Shown here: piece after piece, positions 14,187-14,339 of the stretch
Layout of the letters: each line of letters starts with the position of its first letter
How positions within the stretch are numbered: the stretch's first letter is position 1
Assembly (NCBI GenBank): GCA_937902945.1
Contig: CALEMD010000017.1
Span: forward strand, 1 to 14,339
Source of the DNA: an uncultured Erysipelotrichaceae bacterium
GTDB taxonomy: Bacteria > Bacillota_I > Bacilli_A > Erysipelotrichales > Erysipelotrichaceae
Length of the DNA: 14,339 nt
Reading direction: 5' to 3'
The notes under the pieces: model-generated
Database searches by the model: none
Seen by the model: only the letters and a program-made list of their open reading frames with translations
What the model was told of the DNA's origin: nothing
Made by a program: the position numbers and the translations under genes

Positions 14187-14339
14187 ATGGGAATACTAAA
14201 CCTGTTCAGCAGTGAGAAAAGACATTATGCCCAGGCAGAGTCAATGCAGAAGAAGATCCTGGCAAAAGAAGAAACATATAAAGCAATGAGTGATGAACAG
14301 CTGCAGTCAATGACGCCGCAGCTGCGCAGCAGACTGGCA
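14187..14339 (+). CDS. secA: preprotein translocase ATPase SecA, N-terminus (runs off the window)
   Basis: SecA is the ATPase that drives protein export through SecYEG. Only the first 51 codons are present. They begin MGILNLFSSEKRHYAQ and continue with KKILAKEETYKAMSDEQLQS and LRSRLA, which matches the N-terminal helices of SecA (a KxL...MSDEQLQ...TxxLRxRL pattern). The ATPase motifs lie beyond the window. GAGGA (14175-14179) inside the end of the pullulanase gene precedes the ATG. The pullulanase TAA abuts the ATG with no spacer, so the genes are probably cotranscribed and coupled. The identity rests on a short stretch. Confidence 0.85.
   Translation, partial: MGILNLFSSEKRHYAQAESMQKKILAKEETYKAMSDEQLQSMTPQLRSRLA

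Noticed and set aside
1..14339. tRNA, rRNA, CRISPR arrays, insertion sequences, riboswitches
   Set aside because: No cloverleaf, spaced direct repeats, transposase signatures or recognisable aptamer motifs were seen. No gene-free stretch longer than 300 bases exists in the window.

Overview
The window reads as a chromosomal segment of a low-to-mid GC Bacillota. The order gdpP-rplI-dnaB matches the Bacillus yybS-yybT(gdpP)-rplI-dnaC block, HPr carries both His15 and the Gram-positive regulatory Ser46, and Shine-Dalgarno sites are strong purine-rich ones. An Erysipelotrichia-like gut bacterium is my best guess, but this is inference. All genes run on the + strand and are tightly packed.

Region 1 (1-322) is an edge anomaly. 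A GC-rich 5' piece of argG stops matching its family after about 51 codons and runs straight into the 3' end of a membrane-protein gene, probably yybS/DUF2232. This looks like a chimeric join.

Region 2 (303-7868) is a run of seven overlapping or nearly abutting genes: gdpP (c-di-AMP hydrolase), rplI (ribosomal protein L9), dnaB (replicative helicase), an exported LysM/G5/M23 peptidoglycan hydrolase, walJ, an HtrA-like protein and rlmH. Three stand out. DnaB lacks the whole Walker B strand. The HtrA homologue has lost its catalytic His and Ser and looks like a pseudoprotease. The walJ frame runs 119 nt into htrA.

Region 3 (7869-8264) is a single ptsH (HPr) gene with a good sigma-A promoter, a cre-like CcpA site over its -35, and an intrinsic terminator.

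Region 4 (8265-14339) is alpha-glucan metabolism followed by secretion: phosphoglucomutase/phosphomannomutase (pgm), branching enzyme (glgB), a cytoplasmic type I pullulanase, and the start of secA. Terminators and extended -10 promoters are packed together between these genes. The pullulanase appears to be made from a leaderless mRNA, and secA follows it with no gap. Together the three enzymes would interconvert glucose-1-P/glucose-6-P and build and debranch glycogen. HPr and CcpA just upstream would link this to sugar supply. No RNA genes, CRISPR arrays, insertion sequences or phage genes were seen.
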